Origin: Eulemur rufifrons
Lineage: Eukaryota; Chordata; Mammalia; Primates; Lemuridae
DNA: 64,000 bases
NCBI RefSeq assembly: GCF_041146395.1
Contig: NC_090984.1
Coordinates: 87,183,114 to 87,247,113, forward strand
Reading direction: 5' to 3'
Position numbers and translations under genes: made by a program. Below the pieces are notes generated by a model. The model did no database searches. It was not told the origin of the DNA and saw only the letters and a list, made by a program, of their open reading frames with translations. Below, piece after piece: positions 1 through 12,300 of the stretch (positions within the stretch are counted from its first letter, which is position 1; each line of letters begins with the position of its first letter).

Positions 1-251
1 GGGGATGAGTAAATTCCTCAAGGCTCAGGGTGGGGATTCTTAGAACTTTCTGTGGTATGTGTCGACGAGGGGGTGACTGAAAGGGTTTAGTCACCTCGCC
101 TAAAGGAGCTAGCTTCTCTGCTGAGCTTGACTAGTACGTGGCGCAGGATGAGGCTCGGGGCTTCTGGTAAGAGTTCATCTGAGAAAGCCGGTCTTCGCTG
201 TTCCTTGGTGGCGACGTTAGTTGAGATGAGCTGATGCTTTAGTGGTTTACC
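1..251 (+). promoter_or_regulatory. AP5M1: AP5M1 promoter edge / 5' leader, CpG-rich
   Basis: The sequence just upstream of the AP5M1 start codon is much richer in CpG than the AT-rich intron that follows. I count about a dozen CpGs in the first 340 bases, as expected for the edge of a housekeeping-gene CpG island. The transcription start cannot be located from sequence alone. In human the EXOC5 gene starts head-to-head with AP5M1, so a shared bidirectional promoter is likely, but no EXOC5 coding sequence is visible on the minus strand. Short upstream ATGs occur, including a 28-codon upstream ORF at 148-234 that ends before the main ATG. Confidence 0.55.
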
Positions 252-325
252 ATGGCCCAGCGGGCAGTGTGGCTCATAAGTCACGAACCAAGAACTGCGC
301 TTTGTGGCACCGTGAGATTCTCCAG
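252..325 (+). CDS. AP5M1: AP5M1 coding exon 1
   Basis: This exon encodes residues 1-24 and two bases of codon 25, beginning [15 protein letters not shown]. The start lies in an ACC-ATG-G context. The exon ends TCC-AG at a GTAAAT donor, and codon 25 (AGA, Arg) is completed by the first base of the exon at 4811. The extension is too short for an ORF scan to detect on its own. Confidence 0.95.
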
Positions 326-3300
326 GTAAATACAAATCCGAATTCTCAGGGAGGATGGATCAGAGGGTCGATGATGTAGCATGGTTTTGTGATGCACTGT
401 GTCCCAGGTACGCCATGAATAGCTTCGTGACTTGGGCAAGTTACTTAACTTCTGTTTCGTCTGTTAGTAGTCCTATCTCATAATGCTGTGAGAATTTAGT
501 AAATTGATGCCTGGCACATATTAAGCACCACAGTGTATGTTTTCTAGTATTAGTATTATTGTATCTTAAAATGAACTCCACTTGCTTAGAATTTATATGG
601 AGATGGCAAAGAGGAAGAAAACTTATTGAGCACTAAACATTTTAGATTTTTGTACTTTCATTGATAAAATCATTGAAGGACATTTTAATCCATTCTATTG
701 AAAAATCCTTCTTGAGCTGTGTGACTGTTACTTTCATCTTATCAATATGTGTCATTGCTAGAAATCATCAGATAGTAATTGTATTCCCTTTTTCATTGAT
801 GTAAGTTGATCTGGTCCTACTTTTAGAACTTGCCCTATTTTATTAAAATAACTCTGTGAGGAGAACTATACAATAACTCGTTGTGAAATGTGAGTGGCAA
901 TCGAGTAATCTATTTCAACCTTTATTCTCAGTAGCCACTGATAATCCTTTTTTGCCAACAATTTATTCTTCCCGAAGGAAAGCTTATGGTGAAGTAGTGT
1001 AATAGAATTGAGATTGAGGCAGGTAAAGACGGATGTTTAAATAAAAAGTTGGCTATGTGGATATGAAAAACTCATTCTTTGCAACCTAGACAGTTTTGTT
1101 ACTGAGGCATCAGAGTTGGAGTTTGCCATTTTCCCCCAAGATTCCTGGCTTACATTTGTTGTAGTTTTCTGACCTCAAGTACAGGAGGTTAGTATTATAA
1201 TATTCTTTAGTCCATGGTTCATCAGCCCCATTAGCCTGTTCAAGGTACCCCTCATTTTATTTATATATTCCCTTTTATCTATTTCTAACTGCTGTTCTCC
1301 TCCTCCCCCACAGGTAACTCTTATATGTTTGGTGTTATCCTTTTATTTGCATGTATTTGTGCATTTTTCAAATTACATATAATTAAGTGTGCTTTAGACT
1401 TCATTTCCTTTTGTTACCTTTATCATATTTCTCAGCACTGTGTTCAGGAAGCATCCATGTTACTTTGTGTTCATCTAGAGCAGCACTGTCCAATAGAATT
1501 TTCTACAATGATGGAAAGGGGAAATGTTCTAAATCTGTGCTGGCTAGTATTATAGCCACTAGCCACATGTGACTATTAAGCTTTTGGACTCTAGGTAGTG
1601 TAACTGAGGAACTCAATTGTTAATTTTGTTTAATGTTAATTAATTTTAATTTAAGTTTGAATAGCCACATGTGGCTAATATCTACCACATTGGGCAGTGC
1701 AGATCTAAGCTATTGCTTCTACATGCTCTGTAGTACTCCATGGTTGTTTACATCCTCCACATTTTACCTATCCCCTTCCCCAGGGATGGCCTTCCAAGTT
1801 GCCTCCAGTTCTCAGCCATCAGAAACTGCTGAAGTAGACATCCTCAGGCAGGTCCATGGGGACAAATCTATGCTGATTTTGACTACATAGTGCCAAATAA
1901 TTAGTTCCTCAAAATGCTGTCACTCATCTACACACTCACTAGCAATGAGTGAGAGTTCCTGTGTCTCCATTCTCCTAACACTTAGATTCTAATTTTTGCC
2001 AATAAAGGATATCTTTTTATTTGCATTTTTCTATGTAGCAATGATTGTTAGTCCTTTGAGTTTCTTCTTCTGTGAATTGCCTGTACATATCTTCTGTTCT
2101 TTTTTTCTTTGAAAGTTGCTGTTTTTTTCCTGTTTATTTGTGTATGCTTAATATTAGTCCTATATCATTTTTAGATATTATAGATATTTTATTTTAATTT
2201 ATCATTGTCGGTTAACTTTATTTTGCCCTTGATTAAACAGAAATCACTGTTTTTGATGCAATGAAAGTAGTTAGCACTTTTGGAAATTTGTTGAAGTCTT
2301 TTCTGCCATTATTTCCCAAACATATCTTTTGACAGTATCTTAACTTTACAATTTTATCTGTTATATTTAAGTCTTTAATCCATCTGTAGTCCATCTTTGA
2401 ATATGGTACTAAGTAGGAATCCTGTTTTGTTCTCTATACTGTGAGCCAGTTTTCCTAACATCATCTTTCAAGCAGTATATCATTTCTTCATTAATTTATG
2501 GGCTGTTGATAAAAATTTATTATGTCCCCCATGTAAACATTGGTCTGTCTCAGTTCTATTACTTTGTCTTTCTTATGCCAATAGTATACTGTTTTTATAT
2601 CTGTTGCCTTGTAGATTATCTTAATATCTCATAGAGGTTGAGATTTTTATTGCTTAAAAAAATAATTTGCTTGAAAAATTCATTCTAGGTTTCAGAATGT
2701 TTTCCCACTGTGCTCAGGATAATATTTCAGAAAAATTCAGATATGTTTGGGTGGGCTTTTCAGCATCTCTATGGAGGCAGCAAGTTGGGTTCAGGTAATT
2801 CACTTTAATTCTGTATCATTGAATGAATTAGTTAAGTTTTATTATTTTCACTTGTCTTACCTCTTAGAGCTGGTATTAGGGCTAAACTGATATGCACTGA
2901 CATATTACCCATATATATGCCAAAGGCTAATGGCTGGTATTTAAGATTTAAAAAGGCAAATGATCTCACCTCTATCTAACTACTTATTTCCCACAATAAA
3001 GCTTGGTTTAGATCCTGGTTTAAAGGTTTGTTGACTAGATAGTAATAGCATCAGCTTAAGTCTGGCTTAGGTTGGTATTGTACCTCATAGTTGTAGGGCC
3101 ATTTAAAATTTGAGTTCTATTTTAGAAAAGCCTAGAATAAATTTGAAATGACAGATTGAGTCCTCCAACAAAATATTGAGCACATATTGAGGCATTGTAT
3201 AAGGTCCCAGATTAACTTCTTATCTTTACAATCAGTCATGAAATTTTTATACTTAAGAACTTTAGTTATCCTTTAGTTAACTAGAGAATAAGACACTGAA

Positions 3301-6300
3301 CTAGAGTTAGTCCAAAGTTCTCTCCTATTCTTATCCAGAGACTTAGAGAAAGAAATGGCATTTACCTGCTTGGCTGTAACTGGTATGCTAGCTAATTTTT
3401 CCCCATTCTTTAACAAGAAAATGCAGCAGAATATAAATGAGTGAGGTTTACTTATACTTGAATAACTTTGAATACATTCTTATTTTTATTTTGAAAAGTC
3501 ATTAATAAACATTAATATTTTATTAGTTAAAAAAACTGTTCTAGTTAGGTGTGTTTTTAACCCTTGACAAGAACTACCACCCCTTTATTTTATTTTACAA
3601 ATAAGAAAATAGGCTTAGGGAAGTTAGGTGACTTACTCAAAAGTTATAAGCTAATAGATGACTTTGTTCTGGACTGTAGAATGGAAAGAGAAGGAATAGG
3701 GAAAAGCACACTTTTTGGAACTAAGAAAGTACAGTCTAACAGATTTCAGTAAATGAGTAAAAAGAGAGAAAAACGATGAATTAGTGACTTACTATTCAAC
3801 CCAGAACATGCAAATCATAAAGGATTATTCAGATTTTATTCTTTTTTATTACCTAATAGTATTTTCCAAGGCCATAGAGATAAACCATTGTTACTAAAAT
3901 GATCTTCCGTATTTTTGTAGGGGTTGGCCAGAAGACTCAGGGTGTCTGTTATTCACTGTAGGTTAAGTAGAATGGAACATTCCTTTTAAAATTGTAGCAT
4001 CTCAACTACTGAATCTAAAATTGTAGAGGGTTAAATTGAACTACTTCTTTGGTCATACTCTACTAAGATGGAATCAGAAAAAAAAAATTTTTAAAGATGC
4101 CTAAAATGGTCCAGTTATCCACGTCTTGCTGACCAAGATGGGATCTCAGTGGCTGAGAGACAAGGATTTTTGAATTAGAATCATGTACTCTACCTACGTA
4201 AAAAATTAAATAACTAGGCCGGGCGCGGTGGCTCACGCCTGTAATCCTAGCACTCTGGGAGGCCGAGGCGGGTGGATTGCTCAAGGTCAGGAGTTCGAGA
4301 CCAGCCTGAGCGAGACCCCGTCTCTACTAAAAATGGAAAGACATTATATGGACAACTAAAAATCTATATAGAAAAAATTAGCCGGGCATAGTGGCGCATG
4401 CCTGTAGTCCCAGCTACTCGGGAGGCTGAGGCAGTAGGATCGCTTAAGCCGAGGAGTCTGAGGTTGCTGTGAGCTAAGCTGACGCCACGGCACTCACTCT
4501 AGCCTGGGCAATAAAGTGAGACTCTGTCTCAACAAAAAAAAAAAAAAAAAAAAAAAAATTAAATAACTAAATTGAATTAAACATTTTCAATAATAGCTAA
4601 CATACCAAGTATGAAACAGGTACGCCAGTAGGAACTTAACATGTAATATAATACTTTTTGGTTGTTGGCTTTTGTGGGTGTGTGTAAGTATTTATTTGTG
4701 TTTGTTTTATTGTTACTGTTTCCCTTGTGTCCTGGCCTTTTTTAAAATTCTTTCATTTTTGTTTTGTTTGGAAGAATCATTAATAATCTTTCTGTTTCCA
4801 TAAAATGCAGACGTTATCCAACTGTTGAAAAACGAGCCAGAGTCTTCAATGGAGCAAGTTATGTGTCTATTCCTGAAGATGGTCCATTTCTGAAAGCACT
4901 ACTCTTTGAACTTAGATTATTGGATGATGATAAGGACTTCGTGGAGAGTCGTGATAGCTGTTCACGCATCAATAAAACATCCATCTACGGACTCCCCATA
5001 GGAGGTGAAGAACTCTGGCCAGTTGTTGCTTTTCTGAAGAATGGCATGATATACGCTTGTGTTCCACTAGTTGAACAGACTCTGTCCCCTCGTCCACCAT
5101 TAATTAGCATCAGTGGAATTTCACAAGGCTTTGAACTTCTTTTTGGGATACAGGATTTTCTTTACTCTGGTCAAAAAAATGACACTGAGCTGAGTATAAA
5201 ATTGAGCCAATTGCCTGACCTGCTTCTACAGGCTTGTCCATTTGGTACCATATTAGATGCCAACTTACAGAATTCACTGGATAATATCCATTTTGCTTCT
5301 GTGACTCAGCCACAGAAACAGCCAGCCTGGAAAGCTGGAACATACAAAGGAAAACCACAAGTTTCTATTTCTATTACTGAAAAGGTAAAATCCATGCAAT
5401 ATGATAAACAGGATATAGCAGATACGTGGCAAGTTGTTGGAACAGTGACTTGCAAGGTGAGGTTTTCTCTGCTGTTTGCTTTATATACCATTTAACGTAT
5501 ATGGAGAAAAGTAAAATTTGCCAGCTGTATTTTAAATAACATTCTTGATTTTTGTCTTAAACATCAGTCTTTGGATGTTACAGTCGTATGAAATTTTAGT
5601 TATCTTTTTGCATTTCCTACCAATGATATTAGTTATCTGTTGCCATGTAATGAATTGTCTCATTACCCTCAAATAAACATTTATTATTCTCATAGTTCTT
5701 GTGGGTCAGAACTTCAGGAACAGCTTAGCTGGGAACTTCCAGTGTAGAGTCTCTCATGAGACCACAGTCAAGATTTCAGTTAGTCATCTGAAGATTTGAC
5801 TGTGGCTGGAAGATCTACTTGCAAGGTAACTAACTCAGTCACATGACTGGCAAGTTGGTGGTTATTGGAGGGTGGCCCCAGTTCTTTTCCACATGGCCTC
5901 CTCAACGGGCTACTTAAATGACCTTATAACTTGGTGACTGGCTTCCCTCAAATCGAATGATCTGAGAGAAAGAAAGGGAGAGACAGGCAGAAGCTATTCT
6001 TTTTTATTACATAGACTGGAGGTCACATAGTATCACCTCCACTATTTTCTGTTCATTAGAAGCAAGTCATTAAGAGTGGTCCATATTCAAGGGGCATGGA
6101 ATTAGGTTCTACCTTTTGAAAAGAGTAGTGTCAAAGAATTTGTGAACATATTTTTAAATTGTCACACCTGTTTTCCATTTTTTTTTTTTTTTTTAGAAGG
6201 AGTGAAATTGACAAATCTCTGACATGATATCTAGAATCATTTTGAAGGGCTCTTGTTTCGTTGTTGTAGTTGTTTTCCAGACAGAGTCTTGCTCTGTCTG

Positions 6301-9300
6301 CTGGGCTAGAGTGCCATGGCGTCAGCCTAGCTCACAGCAACCTCAAACTCCTGGGCTCAAGTGATCCTCCTGCCTCAGCCTCCTCCTGCCTTAGTCCCCC
6401 AAGTAGCTGGGACTACAGGCGCACACCACCATGCCCAGCTAATTTTTTCTATTTTTAATAGAGACATGGTCTTGCTCTTGCTTAGGGCTCAGGCTGGTCT
6501 CTAACTCCTGAGCTCAAGAGATCCTCCTGCCTCAGCCTCCCAGAGTGCTAGGATTACAGGCCTGAGACACCGTGCCTGACCTAGGGCTTTTGTTTTGTTT
6601 AAAAAAGTCAGTAGGTTGATTTAGGGTTCTCTGGTTTAAGGTTAGAAAATAGGAAAGACAATGGACATAACAGTACAGTTAGCAGTGAGTAATACCATGT
6701 CGAATAATGATCAAAAATCCTCCAGGTAAGCTTTCTACAAGTGTGTATTAATAGTATTCTCAGATGTCTTTTTTTTCCTATCTTCCTTTATTCTCTACAC
6801 TTACAAATGTATACTTTTTATATATCAAACTTAATGTTGCATGGCTATGTATAAATCTTATAGGTAAAAGTAGATTTCAGAGAATTAGAATAGTCCTGAC
6901 AGACAAATTTATTTTCCTTTTTAACCTTAAATTGAACTGAAGGTTTTTGTTTCTATTTTAAACTCACTTCTGTCATGGTCAAAAATATATTCCAGTTAAT
7001 CATTTTATTAATTAACTACTGTAAATAGCTCCAAAATTGAGGCGTTCATGGATTATGTCATTCTTAAGTCTTAAAGTAGTTGACTCTTTTCTCTCATAAG
7101 TTCAGTGAAATAAAAATAGGAAAACTCACCATTTCTGTGGCAATAAACAGAGAATATGTTAATATCATGATATTTAAATGTCTCTGCTCATTGATAGGCT
7201 GACTCTATTTTATTGTTTATGGGAATTTCAGATTGATACCTCCTCTTAGTCCTGATACAGATTATTGTGAGGGACAACTTTCTTCTTTAGAAAACTTTCT
7301 TAAGAAAGAAAAAGGATGGAGGTATACCTTAACCTACACACTAAATGTTTCTTTAAGGTTGTATGTAAATAGTATAACTGTTAGCCAAATATTTTTTAAG
7401 TACTTCAGGAACTTAATATTTAAAGGAGTTTTATTGTGAGGCCCATTGTAAATGGAAATGATTATCTTTATTTTATCTTACTCTAGTAGAAAACCTGGTG
7501 AACCAAAAGCTAGTGGACTAAAGTTTTAGACCTCTACCACTCATTTTCTGTGTGTCTTTGCAAAAGTCATACAACTTCATGACTCTTTTCTCATTTTTGA
7601 ATGAGATAAGCTCTTAGGTGCCTTCTTTTTTAATAATTCCTAGATTTTTTTAACATTCCTAGTTCTAATGTCTGGAATTTCATATACCAGATTGGTTTAA
7701 AGGGTAGTACACAGATTCCTTTTAGAATGGATATCCTCATCCTTTAGTAAATGGCTCATGATCTGGTGTCCAGATAGTGAATAATTCATTGGCAGTTTCC
7801 ATAATGATTTCTGTTTTTCTGACTCCTTTAAAAATGGTAGATTGTTAGAGGATAATTTAATAAGTATAAGTAAATAATACTTTAAAATTTTAATAGTATT
7901 TGCTATTAATATTCACTTATCTCTATAAATATCTATTAAAAAAACCTACTTTTTATTCCTACTAGTTCACATATAGAAAGCGGCAGATGGTTTAAAAGTT
8001 GAAACACTAAAATATTTTTGTAAGTTTTAGTAAGGTTATTTGGCATATTTATCTTCAAATGTGATTGACATTATTGTAATTGCCACCAAAAGACCTTATA
8101 AAGGCACTAATTGTACATGATACTGTTCACAATGCCTGTCTGCTCTGTAAGTGCTTACATTGTATAGCAGATACATTCATGAATTCACACATGTCAAGCA
8201 GTAGATAAGATATGAAAAAGTGAAACATTTCATACTAGAAATAAAAAAAAACAAAAGTAGGGTCCATAATTAGAAAAAGACACCCACTGAGCAAACATTT
8301 TTTATTGTTTCCCATGCATAGAAATATGCTAGGCACTAGAGATACGAAGAAAAATATAACAGACAAGCACTTGTAGGTGGCAGACAGTTAATGTACGGTG
8401 CAGACTCTATATATGATAGTGCATTTGGAGCTAAGCGTTATACCTCCTGAGTTCCACTAACTCTTAAAATATCATGCAGGTCTAGTGAAACAAAACATAT
8501 CAATAATCTTTATATGGCTCAATTAGCCAGTTTGATCCAGTGCTTTAATAGAGGTAAATGTCAAGTTAGAGTTGTGCAAAGGAAGACCCTGACTACCCAC
8601 ATACATGTAAATTGTTGATATGTATAAGTTATATCAAGTCTGGTTGGGTAAGAAAAAGCCACTACAAAGCTGGCTATAGTGGTATAGTCCAGCTACTTTG
8701 GAAGGTTGGGAAGGCTGAGGTGGGAGGATTGCTTAAGGCCAGAAGTTCAAGGCTGTAGTACGCTATGATGATTGCACCTGTGAATAGCCACTGCACTCCA
8801 GCCTGGACAACAAAGCAAGACCCTGTCTCTAAAAATAAATAAATTTATGGTAGTAAAGGCATTTAATATAGTAATTAGGGCTTCCTCAAGAGCTGCTGAA
8901 GGAATAAGTCTCTGATCCTCTAACTGTAGCCTTCCAGAAACAATAACTAATTACTTCAATCTGGAAATCTGGAGTCTGGAGTAGATGAGAAACCAGAGTT
9001 CACAGAGAAGTCTGAGAAGCTGCCATGTCTGTCTGTTAAAACCTCAAAGTGGGAATTCAAGGAAAGGTTTGTGAAAGTGCTGCATGTTGCCACCACAGCC
9101 TTAAAGTAGAAGCTCAAGGACAGGTCTGCGAAGCTGTGATATCTGGCTTCCATGACCTCCCAAGAATAAGGGCTTCCCCTTACCTTCTCCCCTCTGAATC
9201 TGTCATGAGTACCTATCATTGGCAAAATAACTCAAACCACATAGGAAAGCAGATGCTGAGTTTCTCTGTCTGGCAAAGGAATGTGGAGGTGATAATACAA

Positions 9301-12300
9301 AATGTAAGGCTTCACACAAAACATCAAATAAGCTAAGACACAAAGAATGAAAGAGTTTATAGGAGAAAAGAACAATGTAGCTGGAGGGAATAGCACATGC
9401 AGAGGTGTATATGGAAGTATAAGACTATGATTTATTCAAAGAAATGCAAGAATCCAATATGTCTACACTGTAAGTTACAGGGTAAAAAATGATTAAGGAA
9501 GTAGATGAGAGCCAAACAATGAAAGGCTTAAAAAGTAATACACAACCAAAGGAGAACTATTGAAAGGATTTGAGCATGGATACAATATAACAAAAATTAT
9601 GTTTCATTTAGATAGTTACAGCATTGGTAGAAGGTGGACTGATTAGAGGAATGCAAGTCTAGATATGCTTAGAGGGCTGTGACAGAAATTGTAAGGGCAT
9701 GTACCAGTATGGTTGCAACAGAAATAAAGAGAAGTCAGTGGATTTAAAATATCTTTTTAAGAGTTTTAGAGGTAAACATAGGGGTCTCCGAAGGTTCTTC
9801 TGGTCTCTAGGTGTCTGAAATATGATAAAAAACCATTAATCAGAACATAGAAAGCAAGGAGAACAGTACCTAGAGAGGAAAGTGAATTAGGTTGAGGAAA
9901 ATGACTTTGATAAATTCAGAAAAGCCCCAATCAGATATTTGCTTCTAAGATGTTGGTAATATCCATTTCTGTTTATATTGCAGTGTGATTTGGAAGGAAT
10001 CATGCCAAATGTTACCATCAGCTTGAGTCTCCCCACCAATGGATCTCCACTTCAAGATGTTTTAGTTCATCCTTGTGTGACTTCTCTTGACTCTGCCATT
10101 CTGACCTCTAGTAGCATTGATGCAATGGATGATTCTGCATTTAGTGGGCCTTACAAATTTCCATTTACTCCACCTTTAGAGTCATTCAACTTATGCTACT
10201 ACACTTCCCAGGTAAACACCTTTGGGAAAGTTGAGACTTTGTTAATCTTTAAATACTGTTGATAAACAAATCATTTGTACTGTTGGTCCAAATGAGAACT
10301 TTTCCTGAGTTATATACCAGACAATAATTGATGAATGAAAATGAAGATTTAGTTCTTTGAAAAGGATACCTCTTGTCTCTAATGTCTGTAACTATTTGTA
10401 AATAGTTTTCAAAGTCATTGAATTTATTTTTTTAATGTTCTCTAATAAGGAGTCCATGGCCATAGGATAGATCCTGGCATGACTTTTAGTCGTGGTTTTA
10501 ACCATGAACATAAAATACCTGTAATCTCAGGCAACCTGAGTTACAAATAGATAATGTTACTATTAGCTATTGATTGCTTATTGAATAACTGCTGTGTGTC
10601 AGACATTGTCGTAGGCACTTAACATGTATTTTCTCCAGTACCTTTAGCAATTCTCAAGGAAGCTATTATTATCCCCATTTTACTATGAGGAGAGTCTCAG
10701 AGAAGTTAAGTGACTTGCAATAAATCATATTAACTGTTAAGTGGCACAGCCTGAATTTGAACCCAAATTTTCTAGACTCCTAAACCTTTTTGTACTATAC
10801 CATTTGTCTTTTGTCCTAGTTGTGAATTAGTAGGTTGGAAAAACCTACTCAAGGTAACTTATGTAGAGGGAATTTATTTTGAGAATGCAACAGGCAATCT
10901 CATTGTCACTCAAGGATAAGAAAAGAAGTACACCCAGGTCGGACTGGGACTAGAAAAAGAAAAAATCAGTCTATACTGAGGATCCACATTGTCTGTCTCT
11001 TCTCTGCTTCTCAGTCTCCTCTTTCAGCCTGCTTTCTCTGCTTGCACACGACCTTACAGCTCTAGGATCTATACTGTATAAGTAGAGTCTCTCTGTGTCT
11101 TATTTCAACTATATCAGAAAGAATGATTGGCTCACCTCAGCCTACAGATTGTTTTCCCTTCAGTCAGTTATTGATGACCAGTGGAGCAAACTGCTGCTGA
11201 GCTAGGGGCTTGGGGGAGTCACAGGTACAAATGGAGCAGCGGGAACTGCGGGCAGGGTGACAATGATCAGTATGTCTAGTGAACGTCAGAGAACCTGGAG
11301 AAGGGGAGCCTGGACAAGCAAGAGTAGAGACAAGAATATATTGTATACCTTTGTAAAGCCCTTTTCTCGTCTCTGAGAACAGAATATAGATCCCATAGAA
11401 TGAACATAAATTCATCAGTGCTATTACCAAAACAACTTGGAGTAACCCATGAGTCATTAAAGGCATATCTATATATGATGACTATATTACTGCAAGACTC
11501 TTTTCTCACTATTGCTATTTTAGACCCACTAACTTGAGAATTATATAAAAATTTATTTATCTTTGTTTTCAGGTCCCTGTCCCACCAATTTTGGGTTTTT
11601 ATCAAGTGAAAGAGGAAGAAATACAGCTAAGAATAACAGTTAATTTAAAACTTCATGAAAGTGTGAAAAATAATTTTGAATTCTGTGAAGCTCATATACC
11701 TTTTTATAATAGGTAGGAATAAAATAACATGATGCCATGATTTCTGTCTTAGTACATTCCCAGTGCCCCACAATAAATTATTTGTTTTTGTTTTTTACCT
11801 TATTTTTAAGTTCAAACTAATTTTGTGTTATTTAAGTGAATGCTGATTCTGAACCAAAACGTAGTCATAAGGATAATCTCTTTGCTGATATATATGTCTT
11901 CATTTTTCTGCTTAAACTTGCCAGTTAATTATAAACTTAAGCCAATGTAGCTTCCTTAGGGGTTATTTTACTCCTGGCTTTATTTCTAGCAATTTCTCTT
12001 TATTCTGCATACAAGCCAAGCCCAACTATCAACAACCTGGTGAATTGTAAGATTACTTCCTCATCACTTTTACTTTTACTCTCCAGCATAGTTCTTTTCA
12101 AAGTATGTTTCAAACTAAATGTATAATAAAATTATAGTTTAAATGTTATGTCAACCCATGTGACTATATTAATCATGCTATATGATTTTTAAGTTGTCTT
12201 TAGAATTAATAATGAAATGTATATCATCCCCAAAGATGTTTATGTGGTTTGTGGTGTTTTTGAAGATGTAATATTCATTATCTGTTCTAGTATGCAAACT

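Larger units (their letters stand above)
326..4810 (+). other. AP5M1: AP5M1 intron 1 (4485 bp)
   Basis: GT-AG intron. It holds a MIR (410-545), an antisense old L1 block (about 1190-2690) interrupted by a hAT-like transposon (1481-1702), a short MIR (about 3580-3680) and a young AluL (4217-4558). I see nothing recognisable in 546-1190 or 2700-3570 beyond AT-rich unique DNA. Confidence 0.9.
5457..9983 (+). other. AP5M1: AP5M1 intron 2 (4527 bp)
   Basis: GT-AG intron. Contents: an MLT1-type LTR (about 5630-6160), an antisense Alu (6259-6582), a MIR (about 7520-7640), an L2-like piece (8285-8400), a 7SL-like Alu monomer (about 8668-8848) and an ancient LINE-like stretch (9340-9820). I recognise nothing in 6600-7515, 7645-8280 or 8850-9335. 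An open frame at 9049-9336 has no recognisable domain. Confidence 0.9.

Noticed and set aside
4764..5495. 243-codon open frame starting upstream of AP5M1 exon 2
   Set aside because: Its first 16 codons and its last 12 are intron sequence read in frame. The real exon is 4811-5456, with clear acceptor and donor.
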